Shown: piece after piece, positions 13,418 through 22,100 of the stretch | Layout: the number at the start of each line of letters is the position of its first letter | Numbering within the stretch: position 1 is the stretch's first letter | Assembly (NCBI GenBank): GCA_002350625.1 | Contig: DEFE01000019.1 | Coordinates: forward strand, 10,313-37,030 | DNA: 26,718 bases | Direction: 5' to 3' | Source: Lachnospiraceae bacterium UBA2860 | GTDB lineage: Bacteria; Bacillota; Clostridia; Lachnospirales; Lachnospiraceae | The notes under the pieces: generated by a model | Databases searched by the model: none | What the model was told of the DNA's origin: nothing | The model's input: the letters and a program-made list of their open reading frames with translations, nothing else | Made by a program: the position numbers and the translations under genes

Positions 13418-15697
13418 TCAGCCGTAAAGCGCATCGATCGTCGCGTCCTCCGTCACGGCCCCTTCCTCAACATTGGTCCCGTACGGAAATGCCAGCATGT
13501 CATCCGGACTCAGGCCGCCGCGGATCTCCACGACGTAGCTGTCCGGCGACTTCCCGGTGACAACATTCCGCCGCGTGAGCTTTCCGTCCTCGCCTTTCAC
13601 ATAGGCATACCGGCCGGTGCTGTCCGAGAGGATGAACATGCTCTCCACATAGAAGGCCCGGCTGCCCTTGTTATTGTTCTTGTATTTGACGCCGACATAG
13701 TCCCCTTCCCGGAACTCCGCGTCGTCGATGATGCTCACTGTGCAGGGATAATAGGAAACATTCGGATTTCCCATCGACCAGCCGTCCCCGCCCCCGCTCA
13801 TCGGGTAATCGGAGACTGTCTTCACAAGTCCGCGGTATGTGTCGGATTCGTTATTGAAATTACTGACTTCCACTTCCTGCTCAACGGCAACGGAATCGAG
13901 CTCCAGCTCGCTGATGCCGATGTTCACCAGATATCCGCCGCCGCCGGACACCACGACCACAGCCTCCGAGTTCGTGTAGGCCGCATCCGGATCGCGCACG
14001 GTTTTGACGACGCCGTCCAGCTTGCTGCGCACCTGTCCGTCCGCCATCTCCGCCTTCATCTCCTTGAGATTAATCACGGCCAGCTTGTAGCTGATCGTCT
14101 CGTCGCGCACCTCTTTCTCTTTCTCGGATCTCAGCTCCTCGATTTCCTTTACCGTGTAGTGCGCGTTCATGTCGATTCCGGGCTCGGAAAGAGACGGCGC
14201 CGTGGCGGCTTCTATGTCCTCGTCACCGATATCGCCCTCATCGTCATCGACGGAGATAAGACCGCCGCCGGGGAGATCGACATCATCGATATCTTCGATG
14301 TCTTCCGCATCGCCTTCATCATCGGCGTCAATCTCCGTCACATCCGTGATATCATCCCCTTCGTTATTCGACGTATCCTCCTGCGCCGCGTCGGGACTGA
14401 AGAGGCGCACAGCCACCTCCGCACCGTCGCGGATCAGATGAAGGCCGAAGCGAAGGAGAATCGGCGCTTTGGAATTGTTGCTCTCATGCATCTCGAGGAT
14501 GACATAGACTTCATTCGGCGCGCCGCTTAACCACGAAGTATCTTCCACTGCGCCGACACTGCCGGCAATCACAGGAATCGGAATACCCTGGTTCTCGTCA
14601 GGCAGGAGCGTTTCCTCGGAGATGATTTCGGTGGAGATCTCCTCGCCGCTCTCAATATCCTCTTCGCCGTCGTCATCGTCCCCCGCTTCGCCGGGATCTT
14701 CGGTCCACGTGGGATCTGCATAGGACGGATCCATAAGGACCTCATCGTCCTCCGCCGCGAACTCAATCACAGGCTCCCCGGACTCTTCCGGCAGGAGCGT
14801 CTCGTCGTCATATCCGCTGATAATCTCGTCTCCGGTGATGATTTCGTCGCCACCGTATTCGACGCCTTCCTCGACGCCTTCTTCGACTTCATCGCCGTAG
14901 ACCGTGAAAGGAATGAGGCCGAGGCGCTGGAAGATAAAGGCTTCCTGCGCCGTCTCCACGCCTTCCTCCTCCGGGGTGTCCGCCGGCTCGTCGACCTCTT
15001 CATAGATCTCGCCGCCTTCAACGACCTCCTCGCCTTCGGGGGTCGCGTATCTCACCTCCGGGGCGACGCCGCTCTCCGTAAACATGGCCAGCAGCTGTCG
15101 GGTCGTGAGCGCGTCGTCCGAGCTCCACAGGTAAATGTAGGGATCCTGGAGCGTTCCTTTGCCGCTTAGCCTGATGGCGGTCTCCTCCGGAGAATACTGC
15201 ACCGGCGCTTCCGTGGGCTCCGGCGTCGGCTCAGGCTCTTCTATATCGCCGACATCGCCGCCGTCATCCTCAAATTCGTCCTCAGACGAAGGCGTCAGAC
15301 GCTTGATCATCTCAAGCTCCTTCTCCGAGCGCTTCAAGATCAGTTCCTGCTGCGCGAGTTCATTCTCCGCCTTCTCCAACTGGATCTGCGTGAGCGTGGT
15401 GTCGTAGCTCATCAGAGGATCACCCTTTTTGACCTTCTGTCCCTCCTTGACGAGGACCTCTTTGACATTCTGGGTTCCGCTGATGAAGACACTTTGGATG
15501 CGGTCAGCCGTGATCGACCCGTAAGCTTTTGAGTCATCCATAAAATACTCTGAGGGCATCACAACATCGCGGACGGGATAGACGTTGACCGCCATCGTCT
15601 GCGATTTCTTATAATAGGTCAGACCGCCGTAGATCCCGCCGGCGACCAGCGCGGCGATGACCAGAAATATCAGCAGTCGTTTGATGATCTTGCCCAT
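13418..15697 (-). CDS. HlyD/MacA-type membrane-fusion adaptor with a giant acidic insertion
   Basis: A 759-residue adaptor, about twice the usual 350-450. Residues 7-28 form an N-terminal membrane helix. The first lipoyl-like half lies at 66-98 (VKEVLVKEGQKVKKGDPL), with its partner at 553-585 (RSKLDGVVKTVRDPDAAYT). Coiled-coil helix 1 is at 100-134 and helix 2 at 514-552, so an insertion of about 375 residues (135-510) sits at the hairpin tip. It holds small hydrophobic beta-like segments (GKGTLQDPYIYLW at 179-191, NEVYVILEMHESNN, ILLRFGLHLIRDG) separated by long Asp/Glu runs such as DIDADDEGD-like stretches at 455-495. The beta-barrel and membrane-proximal domains follow to the end. GGAGG lies 5 bases before the ATG. 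It sits between the ATPase and permease genes. Confidence 0.9.
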   Translation of the reverse strand: MGKIIKRLLIFLVIAALVAGGIYGGLTYYKKSQTMAVNVYPVRDVVMPSEYFMDDSKAYGSITADRIQSVFISGTQNVKEVLVKEGQKVKKGDPLMSYDTTLTQIQLEKAENELAQQELILKRSEKELEMIKRLTPSSEDEFEDDGGDVGDIEEPEPTPEPTEAPVQYSPEETAIRLSGKGTLQDPYIYLWSSDDALTTRQLLAMFTESGVAPEVRYATPEGEEVVEGGEIYEEVDEPADTPEEEGVETAQEAFIFQRLGLIPFTVYGDEVEEGVEEGVEYGGDEIITGDEIISGYDDETLLPEESGEPVIEFAAEDDEVLMDPSYADPTWTEDPGEAGDDDDGEEDIESGEEISTEIISEETLLPDENQGIPIPVIAGSVGAVEDTSWLSGAPNEVYVILEMHESNNSKAPILLRFGLHLIRDGAEVAVRLFSPDAAQEDTSNNEGDDITDVTEIDADDEGDAEDIEDIDDVDLPGGGLISVDDDEGDIGDEDIEAATAPSLSEPGIDMNAHYTVKEIEELRSEKEKEVRDETISYKLAVINLKEMKAEMADGQVRSKLDGVVKTVRDPDAAYTNSEAVVVVSGGGGYLVNIGISELELDSVAVEQEVEVSNFNNESDTYRGLVKTVSDYPMSGGGDGWSMGNPNVSYYPCTVSIIDDAEFREGDYVGVKYKNNNKGSRAFYVESMFILSDSTGRYAYVKGEDGKLTRRNVVTGKSPDSYVVEIRGGLSPDDMLAFPYGTNVEEGAVTEDATIDALYG

Positions 15698-15733
15698 ATG
15701 TTCCTCCGTCTTTATGAAGCGGCCGTCTACGGC

Positions 15734-16426
15734 TTAAGCTCCCTGCGGCTGTTCTCCTGCGCGCGAAAGCTCTCCGTCGAAGATTCTGTACTCCGTATCC
15801 GCGTGAGAGGCGATATTGGCGTCATGTGTAATCATAATGATCGTGGAGCCGCTGTCGTGCAGCTGCCGGAACAGCTCCATGACCTGCTTTCCGGAAGTGG
15901 AATCGAGCGCGCCTGTCGGCTCGTCCGCAAGCAGCAGCTTCGGATTGCCGACGATCGCCCGCGCGATCGCCACGCGCTGATTCTGTCCGCCGGAGAGCTG
16001 GTCCGGGTGGTGCATCATGCGGTCCTCAAGACCGACGATCTTGAGCGCCTCTGCCGCCCTCCTTCTGCGCTCCGCCTTGCGGACGCCTCCGAAAAGGAGC
16101 GGCAGCGCCACATTGTCGAGCGCCGTCATGCGCGGCATCAGGTGAAAGGACTGAAAAACAAATCCGATATAACGGTTTCTGAGCTCGGCGAGCTTGTTGT
16201 CCGAGCAGCGGCTGATGTCATTTCCTTCGAGATTATAAGTGCCGGATGTCGGCACGTCCAGGCAGCCGATGATGTTCATCAGCGTCGACTTGCCGGATCC
16301 GGAAGGACCCATGATCGCGATGTAGTCGCCTTCGTTCACGGTAAGGCAGACATCCTTCAGCACATGCAGCGTGGATGTCTTTCCCATGCGATAATCCTTG
16401 CAGATGTTTTTCATCTCAAGTATCAT
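15734..16426 (-). CDS. MacB/LolD-type ABC transporter ATP-binding protein
   Basis: A 230-residue ATPase that powers the neighbouring permease. All motifs are intact: Walker A GPSGSGKST (about 40-48), Q-loop VFQSFHLMPRMTALDNV, signature LSGGQNQRVAIARAI, Walker B LLLADEPTGALD and the switch histidine in IMITHDANIASHAD. The A-loop region includes KDYRMGKTSTLHVL. LSGGQNQR and the PRMTALDNVALPL stretch are typical of the MacB/LolD (DUF214-type) group. The start overlaps the lipoprotein adaptor's stop by 4 bases (ATGA), and GAGGAG lies 8 bases upstream. Confidence 0.97.
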   Translation of the reverse strand: MILEMKNICKDYRMGKTSTLHVLKDVCLTVNEGDYIAIMGPSGSGKSTLMNIIGCLDVPTSGTYNLEGNDISRCSDNKLAELRNRYIGFVFQSFHLMPRMTALDNVALPLLFGGVRKAERRRRAAEALKIVGLEDRMMHHPDQLSGGQNQRVAIARAIVGNPKLLLADEPTGALDSTSGKQVMELFRQLHDSGSTIIMITHDANIASHADTEYRIFDGELSRAGEQPQGA

Positions 16427-17946
16427 CCGACGATCTCCTCTCCGACAGCCGCATATCTCTCTTCGATCGCCTCGAAACCGCCATCGTCCTCGTCATCAAA
16501 GTCTTCGTCGTCAAAGTCCTCATCGTCGAAGTCTTCGTCATCAAAGTCTTCGTCGTAGCCTTCGTCATCATATTCCGCGTCATCGATCTCTTCATAGCCG
16601 AGTCCGCCGCCGAAATCATCGTCGGCAAAGTCCTCGTCATCGGCCCCTTCTTCATCGTCGAAGCCTTCTTCACCGCCGAAGCCTTCGCCATCCTCGCCGT
16701 AGAAGTCCTCCATATTCTCATCGGCCTCAAATGCCGACTCGTCGTTCTCCGTGACCGGCATGCCTTCCTTGTAGTTCTCTGAAGGCATGGCGATATAGTC
16801 TTCCGCGCCGAGGCCCTCGTCGATGACATAGGTGTCATCCTCGGCGATATAGGCGCCGATGACGACAGGGCGCTTGGCCAGAGCTGCGTTGCTGTCTTCC
16901 ACCCAGACCCAAGGCTCAGTGTCTGCGTCTACAATAAAAGCAGAGCTTAAGCGGATCTCGTCGCCATTTTCATCTTCGCCGAGATCTTCCGTCATGTAGA
17001 CGTGCTGGCCGATCATGAGTCCCTCCAGCGCGTCAAGCTTGACGTAGAAGGGGTACTTGGAGCTCGTCGTCATCTCCGCGTCGTCTCCGTCATCGCCGCC
17101 GGAATACATATTATTCTGATTTCCCGAAGCGGGCGCCTTGGTATCGATCTCGGACACGGTTCCTTTCCAGGTCACCGTATCGTCCACTCTCGAGTGAATC
17201 ACCATCTCCATACCCACGGAGATCACGCTGATATTCGTCTCATTGATTGTGCCCTTGACGCGGTAATTGTCCGTTTCCACGAGCTTGATGAAGACTTCTC
17301 CCGACCCGTCATCACCCAGGTCAAAGTCGCCGAGATCTTCTTCCATATCATCCCCGGCAAACATCTCCGTGGTATTGAGGTCAGCTGTTCCCGCTTTCTC
17401 AATGCGGCCGTCGAAGGGTGCCGTGACGTCCAGATTCTTCGTTCCCTCTTCCAGCTTCAGGATCTCTTTTTCTTTGAGGCCGATATTATACTCTGTCTCG
17501 CGGATCTCGGTAGCTGTCTCCTGAATCTTCAGCGTGTATTCAAGCTGGTCGTCCTGCTTCGCCCTCTTCTTGTCCTTTTCCAGCTGTTCCTTCTCTTCAT
17601 TTTTGGATTCAAGCGCGTTCTTCATCTCCTCCAGCTCGAGCTTCGCCTTGTCAAGGCTGTTCTGTGCCTGTTCGGCGTCATAGACAAAGAGCACGTCGCC
17701 GGCCTTCACAAGATCTCCTTTTTTGACGTTGACCTTGGCGACCTTCTTATTGCCGTCCTTCTTTATATTCGCCTCGTTTCCCGTGCTGACGACGCCGGCG
17801 AAAACCTGCTGCTGCATCGCGTCCGTAAGACCGCAGAGCATGGCGACAGACTGCACGGGAACGGCATTGTCTTTCTTTTCCGTGCACCCTGTGGCAAGGC
17901 CGGCGATGAGCGCCGCTGTCAGGATCAGTGTGAGGTTTCTGCGCAT
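16423..17946 (-). CDS. Lipoprotein membrane-fusion adaptor (HlyD/MacA-type) with an acidic repeat tail
   Basis: A 507-residue adaptor and the first gene of the export operon. The N-terminal signal ends GLATGC, making Cys21 a likely lipidation site (a loose lipobox). Lipoyl-like halves lie at about 60-90 (VAKVNVKKGDLVKAGDVL) and 171-190 (NLDVTAPFDGRIEKAGT), flanking a coiled coil at 93-168. Beta-barrel and membrane-proximal parts follow, interrupted by short acidic loops (about 197-215). The last 105 residues (403-507) are almost wholly Asp, Glu, Gly and Phe, including four tandem FDDED units. ATG 17946 was chosen because AAAGGAG lies 6 bases upstream; an in-frame ATG six codons earlier contains that ribosome site inside its own codons. 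Two different adaptors in one ABC operon is unusual. Confidence 0.9.
   Translation of the reverse strand: MRRNLTLILTAALIAGLATGCTEKKDNAVPVQSVAMLCGLTDAMQQQVFAGVVSTGNEANIKKDGNKKVAKVNVKKGDLVKAGDVLFVYDAEQAQNSLDKAKLELEEMKNALESKNEEKEQLEKDKKRAKQDDQLEYTLKIQETATEIRETEYNIGLKEKEILKLEEGTKNLDVTAPFDGRIEKAGTADLNTTEMFAGDDMEEDLGDFDLGDDGSGEVFIKLVETDNYRVKGTINETNISVISVGMEMVIHSRVDDTVTWKGTVSEIDTKAPASGNQNNMYSGGDDGDDAEMTTSSKYPFYVKLDALEGLMIGQHVYMTEDLGEDENGDEIRLSSAFIVDADTEPWVWVEDSNAALAKRPVVIGAYIAEDDTYVIDEGLGAEDYIAMPSENYKEGMPVTENDESAFEADENMEDFYGEDGEGFGGEEGFDDEEGADDEDFADDDFGGGLGYEEIDDAEYDDEGYDEDFDDEDFDDEDFDDEDFDDEDDGGFEAIEERYAAVGEEIVG
16486..16545 (-). repeat. Four tandem 15-base repeats encoding FDDED
   Basis: Four consecutive 15-base units, beginning gtcctcgtcatcaaa on the plus strand, differ by a few third-position changes and encode FDDED four times (residues 468-487 of the lipoprotein adaptor). 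A degenerate fifth unit follows at 16546-16560 (GYDED). Such arrays can change copy number by replication slippage without shifting frame. Confidence 0.9.
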
Positions 17947-17985
17947 AATAAGCTCCTTTCGCATACACAGTCATCATAAACGCTA

Positions 17986-18014
17986 ATTATGTTTGATCTG
18001 TGAACGCTTTTTTC
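17986..18014 (-). promoter_or_regulatory. Weak candidate promoter of the export operon
   Basis: The minus strand has CATAAT at 17991-17986, with a purine and A-rich stretch (GAAAAA) 17 bases upstream where a -35 box would sit. The gap from 17947 to 18099 lies between divergent genes, so the operon promoter must be here or absent, but no strong match is visible. Confidence 0.3.
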
Positions 18015-18063
18015 TCCTTTTCCGGCTTTTTTGCGCTTCTTTTACGCCAGTCTATTCCTCTCG

Positions 18064-18092
18064 TTGAACAAGGCACGTCTTTGTGGTACAAT
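18064..18092 (+). promoter_or_regulatory. degV promoter, apparently giving a leaderless mRNA
   Basis: TTGAAC, a 17-base spacer and TACAAT end at 18092. The expected transcription start, about seven bases after the -10 box, falls on or next to the A of the ATG at 18100. No ribosome binding site is present in the 20 bases before that ATG. Confidence 0.65.
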
Positions 18093-18099
18093 GCTTTGC

Positions 18100-18987
18100 A
18101 TGAAGATCGCAGTGATTACCGATACAAACAGCGGCATGCTGCCGCCCGATGCTGAAGAGCACGGCATTGTGCTGATGCCCATGCCCGTCATCATCGACAA
18201 TAAAGAATACAGGGAAGGCGTCAACCTGACAGACGAGCATTTTTATCAGATGCTTGCCGACGGAGCCGATGTGCACACATCGCAGCCGGCTGCCGGGGAC
18301 GTCCTTGATCTATGGAACGACCTCCTTAAGGATTACGACGAGATCGTTCATATTCCCATGTCCAGCGGCCTCTCCGGAAGCTGCCAGAGCGCCGTGCTCT
18401 ACGCCGAGGAATTTGACGGCCGCGTGCACGTCGTCGACAACCAGCGCATCTCCGTCACGCAGCGGCAGTCCGCGCTCGATGCGCGCGTCATGGCCGACAG
18501 CGGCCTGACCGGCGCCGAGATCAAGTCGATCCTCGAGGAGACAAAGTTTGACTCGCACATCTACATCATGGTCGACACGCTCACCTACCTGAAAAAGGGC
18601 GGCCGCATCACGCCGGCTGCTGCCATGATCGGCGGCGTCCTGCATCTGAAGCCCGTCCTGCAGATCCAGGGCGAGAAGCTTGACGCCTTCTCGAAGTGCC
18701 GCAGCATCAAGAATGCCAAAAAGATCATGACGGACGCCGTCGCGGAAGGCATTGAGCAGGAGTTCGGCGGGATTGCCTACGCGGATAAGCCCGGCGCCTG
18801 GATCGGCCTTGCGCATACGCACAACGAAGAAGCTGCCCTGCAGTATGTCGCCGAGACGAAGGAACGCTTCCCGGGCTTTGACGTCCACATGGACCGTCTT
18901 CCGATCAGCATCGCCTGCCACATCGGGCCAGGTTCTCTCGCGCTCACCTGCACGAAGGTGCTGCCGCAAGGCGCGCAGTATTCATAA
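18100..18987 (+). CDS. DegV family fatty-acid-binding protein
   Basis: A soluble 295-residue protein. DegV/FakB proteins bind a fatty acid and, with the kinase FakA, deliver it for phosphorylation and use in phospholipids. The family features are present: MKIAVITDTNSGMLP at the start, HTSQPAAGDV near 59-68, IPMSSGLSGSCQSAV near 85-99, the helical FDSHIYIMVDTLTYLKKGGRI stretch in the second domain, and the C-terminal ISIACHIGPGSLAL. ATG 18100 was chosen because homologous sequence begins there. The frame stays open upstream to 18031 but lacks a ribosome site, and the promoter ends at 18092. It is a single gene, transcribed divergently from the export operon and convergently with the giant gene. 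A FakA gene is not in the window. Confidence 0.95.
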   Translation: MKIAVITDTNSGMLPPDAEEHGIVLMPMPVIIDNKEYREGVNLTDEHFYQMLADGADVHTSQPAAGDVLDLWNDLLKDYDEIVHIPMSSGLSGSCQSAVLYAEEFDGRVHVVDNQRISVTQRQSALDARVMADSGLTGAEIKSILEETKFDSHIYIMVDTLTYLKKGGRITPAAAMIGGVLHLKPVLQIQGEKLDAFSKCRSIKNAKKIMTDAVAEGIEQEFGGIAYADKPGAWIGLAHTHNEEAALQYVAETKERFPGFDVHMDRLPISIACHIGPGSLALTCTKVLPQGAQYS

Positions 18988-19092
18988 GACTTTTCGGCAT
19001 TCTTTTGATCTTTCACCTAAGTATTTTCTTACTCTGAAGACAGCGGAAAGCTGTTCGCGAGTTTAAAAACTTTTAATCGGTTTCTTTCAGCA

Positions 19093-19120
19093 GAAAAGCT
19101 CCCCGTCCGGGGAGCTTTTC
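19093..19120. terminator. Bidirectional terminator between degV and the giant gene
   Basis: GAAAAGCTCCCC and GGGGAGCTTTTC form a perfect 12-base inverted repeat around GTCC. The T run of either strand is part of the stem, as in symmetrical bidirectional terminators. It serves degV on the plus strand and the 2305-residue gene on the minus strand. Confidence 0.9.
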
Positions 19121-19140
19121 CTATACATCTCTGCTTTTGA

Positions 19141-22100
19141 TTACTTCTTTACTGTCACCTTGAAGGCCTTGAACGTGCCGTCCTGCGCGTATGCATAGAT
19201 CTTGCACTTGCCGGGGCCCACGCCCTTCACCTTTCCGGTCTTGCTCACGGTCGCGACCTTCGGATTGTCGGATTCATACGCGACCTTCCTGTGAACCTTA
19301 GCCTTCTTGCCCTTCTTGACGAGCGAAGCTTTGATACTTGTCGTCTTTTTGACCTTTATGCTGCCGGAAGAATTCTTCAGCTTGACGGCTTTATAGTTGT
19401 TGTTCGTGCCGCCGAGCGTCGTGATATGCAGCGTCTTCGAAGTCGCGACGACCACATCTTTCTCGTCAACAGCCATGACCATAAACTTGTAGTAGGTCTT
19501 CGGCTTCAGCTTGCTGCCGTCAGCAATCGCCTTGCAGGTGAAGCTTGTTCCGCTTACCGTCGCCAGTTCCTGGAACTTCTTGCCCTTGCCGCAGGCATTG
19601 CCGTAGACGATATACTTCTTCGCGCCGCTCACACGCTTCCAGCGAAGCGCGATCGAATTCTTGGTCGCCTTCTTCAATCTTGCCTGCAGCAGGTTGAAGT
19701 TCGAGCCGCTCGGGCCTTCCTCGGAATTGGAGGAGGTGATGGCCGCTGCCGCTGTCTTCGCCGAAGCGCCGGCGCCTGTCGCCGTGCCGTCCGCTGCCTT
19801 CGGAAGCGGTGCAGCCGGCTGCGGTGCAGGCTGGGGCTGCGGCTGTGGCTGTGGCTTAGGCTGCGGCTGCGGTGTCGCCACTTCGACCGTGATCTCAATG
19901 GTTCCCTTCACGCCGCTGCCATCCTTCGCTGCCGCCGTAATCGTCACCTTGCCGCTCTTAACAGCCGTGACCTTGCCGTTTGCATCGACCGTTGCGACAG
20001 AAGCGTCGCTGCTTGTCCATGCAAGCGAGCGGTCAAAGGCCTCAACCGGCAGCACATTGGACGTAATTGTCACGGTTTCGCCTGCAGCTGTAAGCTTTGT
20101 CTTGTCCGCGGTCAATGTAACCTTCTCAACCGGGATATTAACAAAGTCCGCAGTAAATGTTGCATTTTGTGTCAACGTGACTGTAATGGACTCGCTGGTC
20201 CAGGTTCCGGAAACTAATGTCGGTGCTCCTGTGACAGTCCACTTGCTGAACTTCTTTCCCTTCGCTGGCACGCCGGCGCTGATCTTCACCTCTTCGCCTT
20301 CTGCCGCCTGATAGCTGGTGTTCGTTGTGCCGCTTATGCTGCCGCCGCTGATCGCAGCCTTATACTTTGTGAGGCTTACTGTGAGATCGGCCTCTCCGTA
20401 CTTGCCCGTGCCGTCGTTCGCCGTCGCTCTGATCTTTACATTTCCTTCGGCCACAGCCGTCACAACACCGCTCTTGTCAACGGTCGCCACAGCCGTATCA
20501 GAAGAGGTCCATGTCACAGTGTTATCATCTGCATCATTAGGCGTGACAAGGGCGGTCAGTGTTGCCGTTTCACCGAGCTTGCTGATCGTTGCCGTTGCCG
20601 GCGTCACCTCTACTTTTTCCACGAGCTTGGCTTCGACCGGTGCGTCTTCATAGGTTGCCGTCACAGTGGCCGCGCCGGCCGGCATGGTCACAGTTGCAGA
20701 AGCAGCCGTCTTTGTACTGCCAGTTGCAAATGTGACGCCATCCGACACAGTCCATTCCTTGAACAGTTTACCCGTCGCCGGTGCATCCGCCTGAATCGTA
20801 ATTTCTGCCTTAGCGCGGAACTTGTCAGTTGTCTTTTCGGAGCCTGCGATCTTTCCGCCTGTGACAGTAAAGTCATACGTCGGAATTTTTACAGTAATCG
20901 TTGCTGTCGCAGACTTCCCGCTGCCATCCTTGGCTGTCGCCGTGATTGTTGCGGTACCGTCATCCACTGCTGTAACGACACCGACATTGTTCACGGTCGC
21001 CGCATTCGGATTGGAAGATGACCACTCTACTTCTTTATTGGTGGCATTGTCCGGCTTAATCGTCTCGACAAGTGTCAGCGTCTCCCCGACAGAAGTCAGT
21101 GTTGCTTGTACAGGCTGCAACGTCACTGAAGAAACTTCTACCGTCTCTTCCGACTTCACCTTATATCGTGCGGAAAGGTGTGTCAGATTGTCCGTTGGCA
21201 CAAAGTCAAGGTCTACCTTCTGCCCGTCCTCCGTATACCAGCCTTGGAACTCCATTCCTTCCGGAGGTATGACGTTATCCATCAGATCCGCAAAGCTGTA
21301 CTGACCACCACCTATCGTCTTGTCGAAGTCGGAAAGCTTTGTGTTCTTGTCAGGGAAGGCCATCCAGACCGAACTTCCGGTCCTGCCGAACCAGCCGTCT
21401 CCGCAGCTCAGCGTGACCTTTACAGTCTCAACCCATTGAGCTGTCAGTGTCTCCGCCTTCGTCGGGACGTATGTATCCGGGTTAATGACGGTACCTGAAA
21501 CTGTCCAGCCGCCAAAGCGGTTATATCCGGTTTTCTCAACTCTATCATAGTAAGTCGAGGCAATCATCGCGATCGTCTCGCTGCCTGTCGCTCCGAACTG
21601 AACCGGCGTTGTAACCTCATCGCCACTGTAGAAGTAACCGCCATTCGGATCCAGCGTAACCGTGAACGTTCTCTTCTTGTACTGGGCGTAGAGATCGGTC
21701 TCTTTCGCAAATGTGAAGTCTGTGACTCTCGTGCCGCCGCTGGCAGCGGTAAAGAATCCCTGGAAGACCATATCCGGATTATCGTGAACAGGTACGGGCA
21801 CCTCCTCCAGTGTATTGCCTGCCGGCATGGTGCACCACCAGGTCAGCTCCCCGTCGAAGTCCCCGCCATTTCCATGGAGATAAACCTTAATATTCGGAAT
21901 CCACTTCGCGTACAGGTTCAGCTCTGTCTCATCGCCGATCAACACATCGAAATAGGCGTCATTGATTTGATTTGCCGGCTCAGTGCATTCCTCATTAAGA
22001 TACCATCCACCGAACGTCACTGTATCATCGGCATGGCGCGGGATCCTTTCTTCATCGTCCAGATCAATGACCATATGGTTTCTGGATTGCATCTCATAAG

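Noticed and set aside
14159..15100. EF-hand or dockerin-type calcium motifs in the acidic insertion
   Set aside because: Asp/Glu density is high, but no DxDxDG loop with correctly spaced position-12 Glu and flanking helices was found. Cation binding remains only a possibility.
16486..16560. CRISPR-like short repeats
   Set aside because: The 15-base units are contiguous, without spacers, and lie in frame in a coding region.
17947..17964. Upstream ATG (17964) as the start of the lipoprotein adaptor
   Set aside because: Its first codons contain the AAAGGAG that serves the ATG at 17946, and starting there would push charged residues in front of the signal peptide.
19141..19300. LPXTG sorting signal at the end of the giant protein
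   Set aside because: The C terminus is a lysine-rich Ig-like strand ending KAFKVTVKK. No LPXTG, hydrophobic helix or positively charged stop follows.
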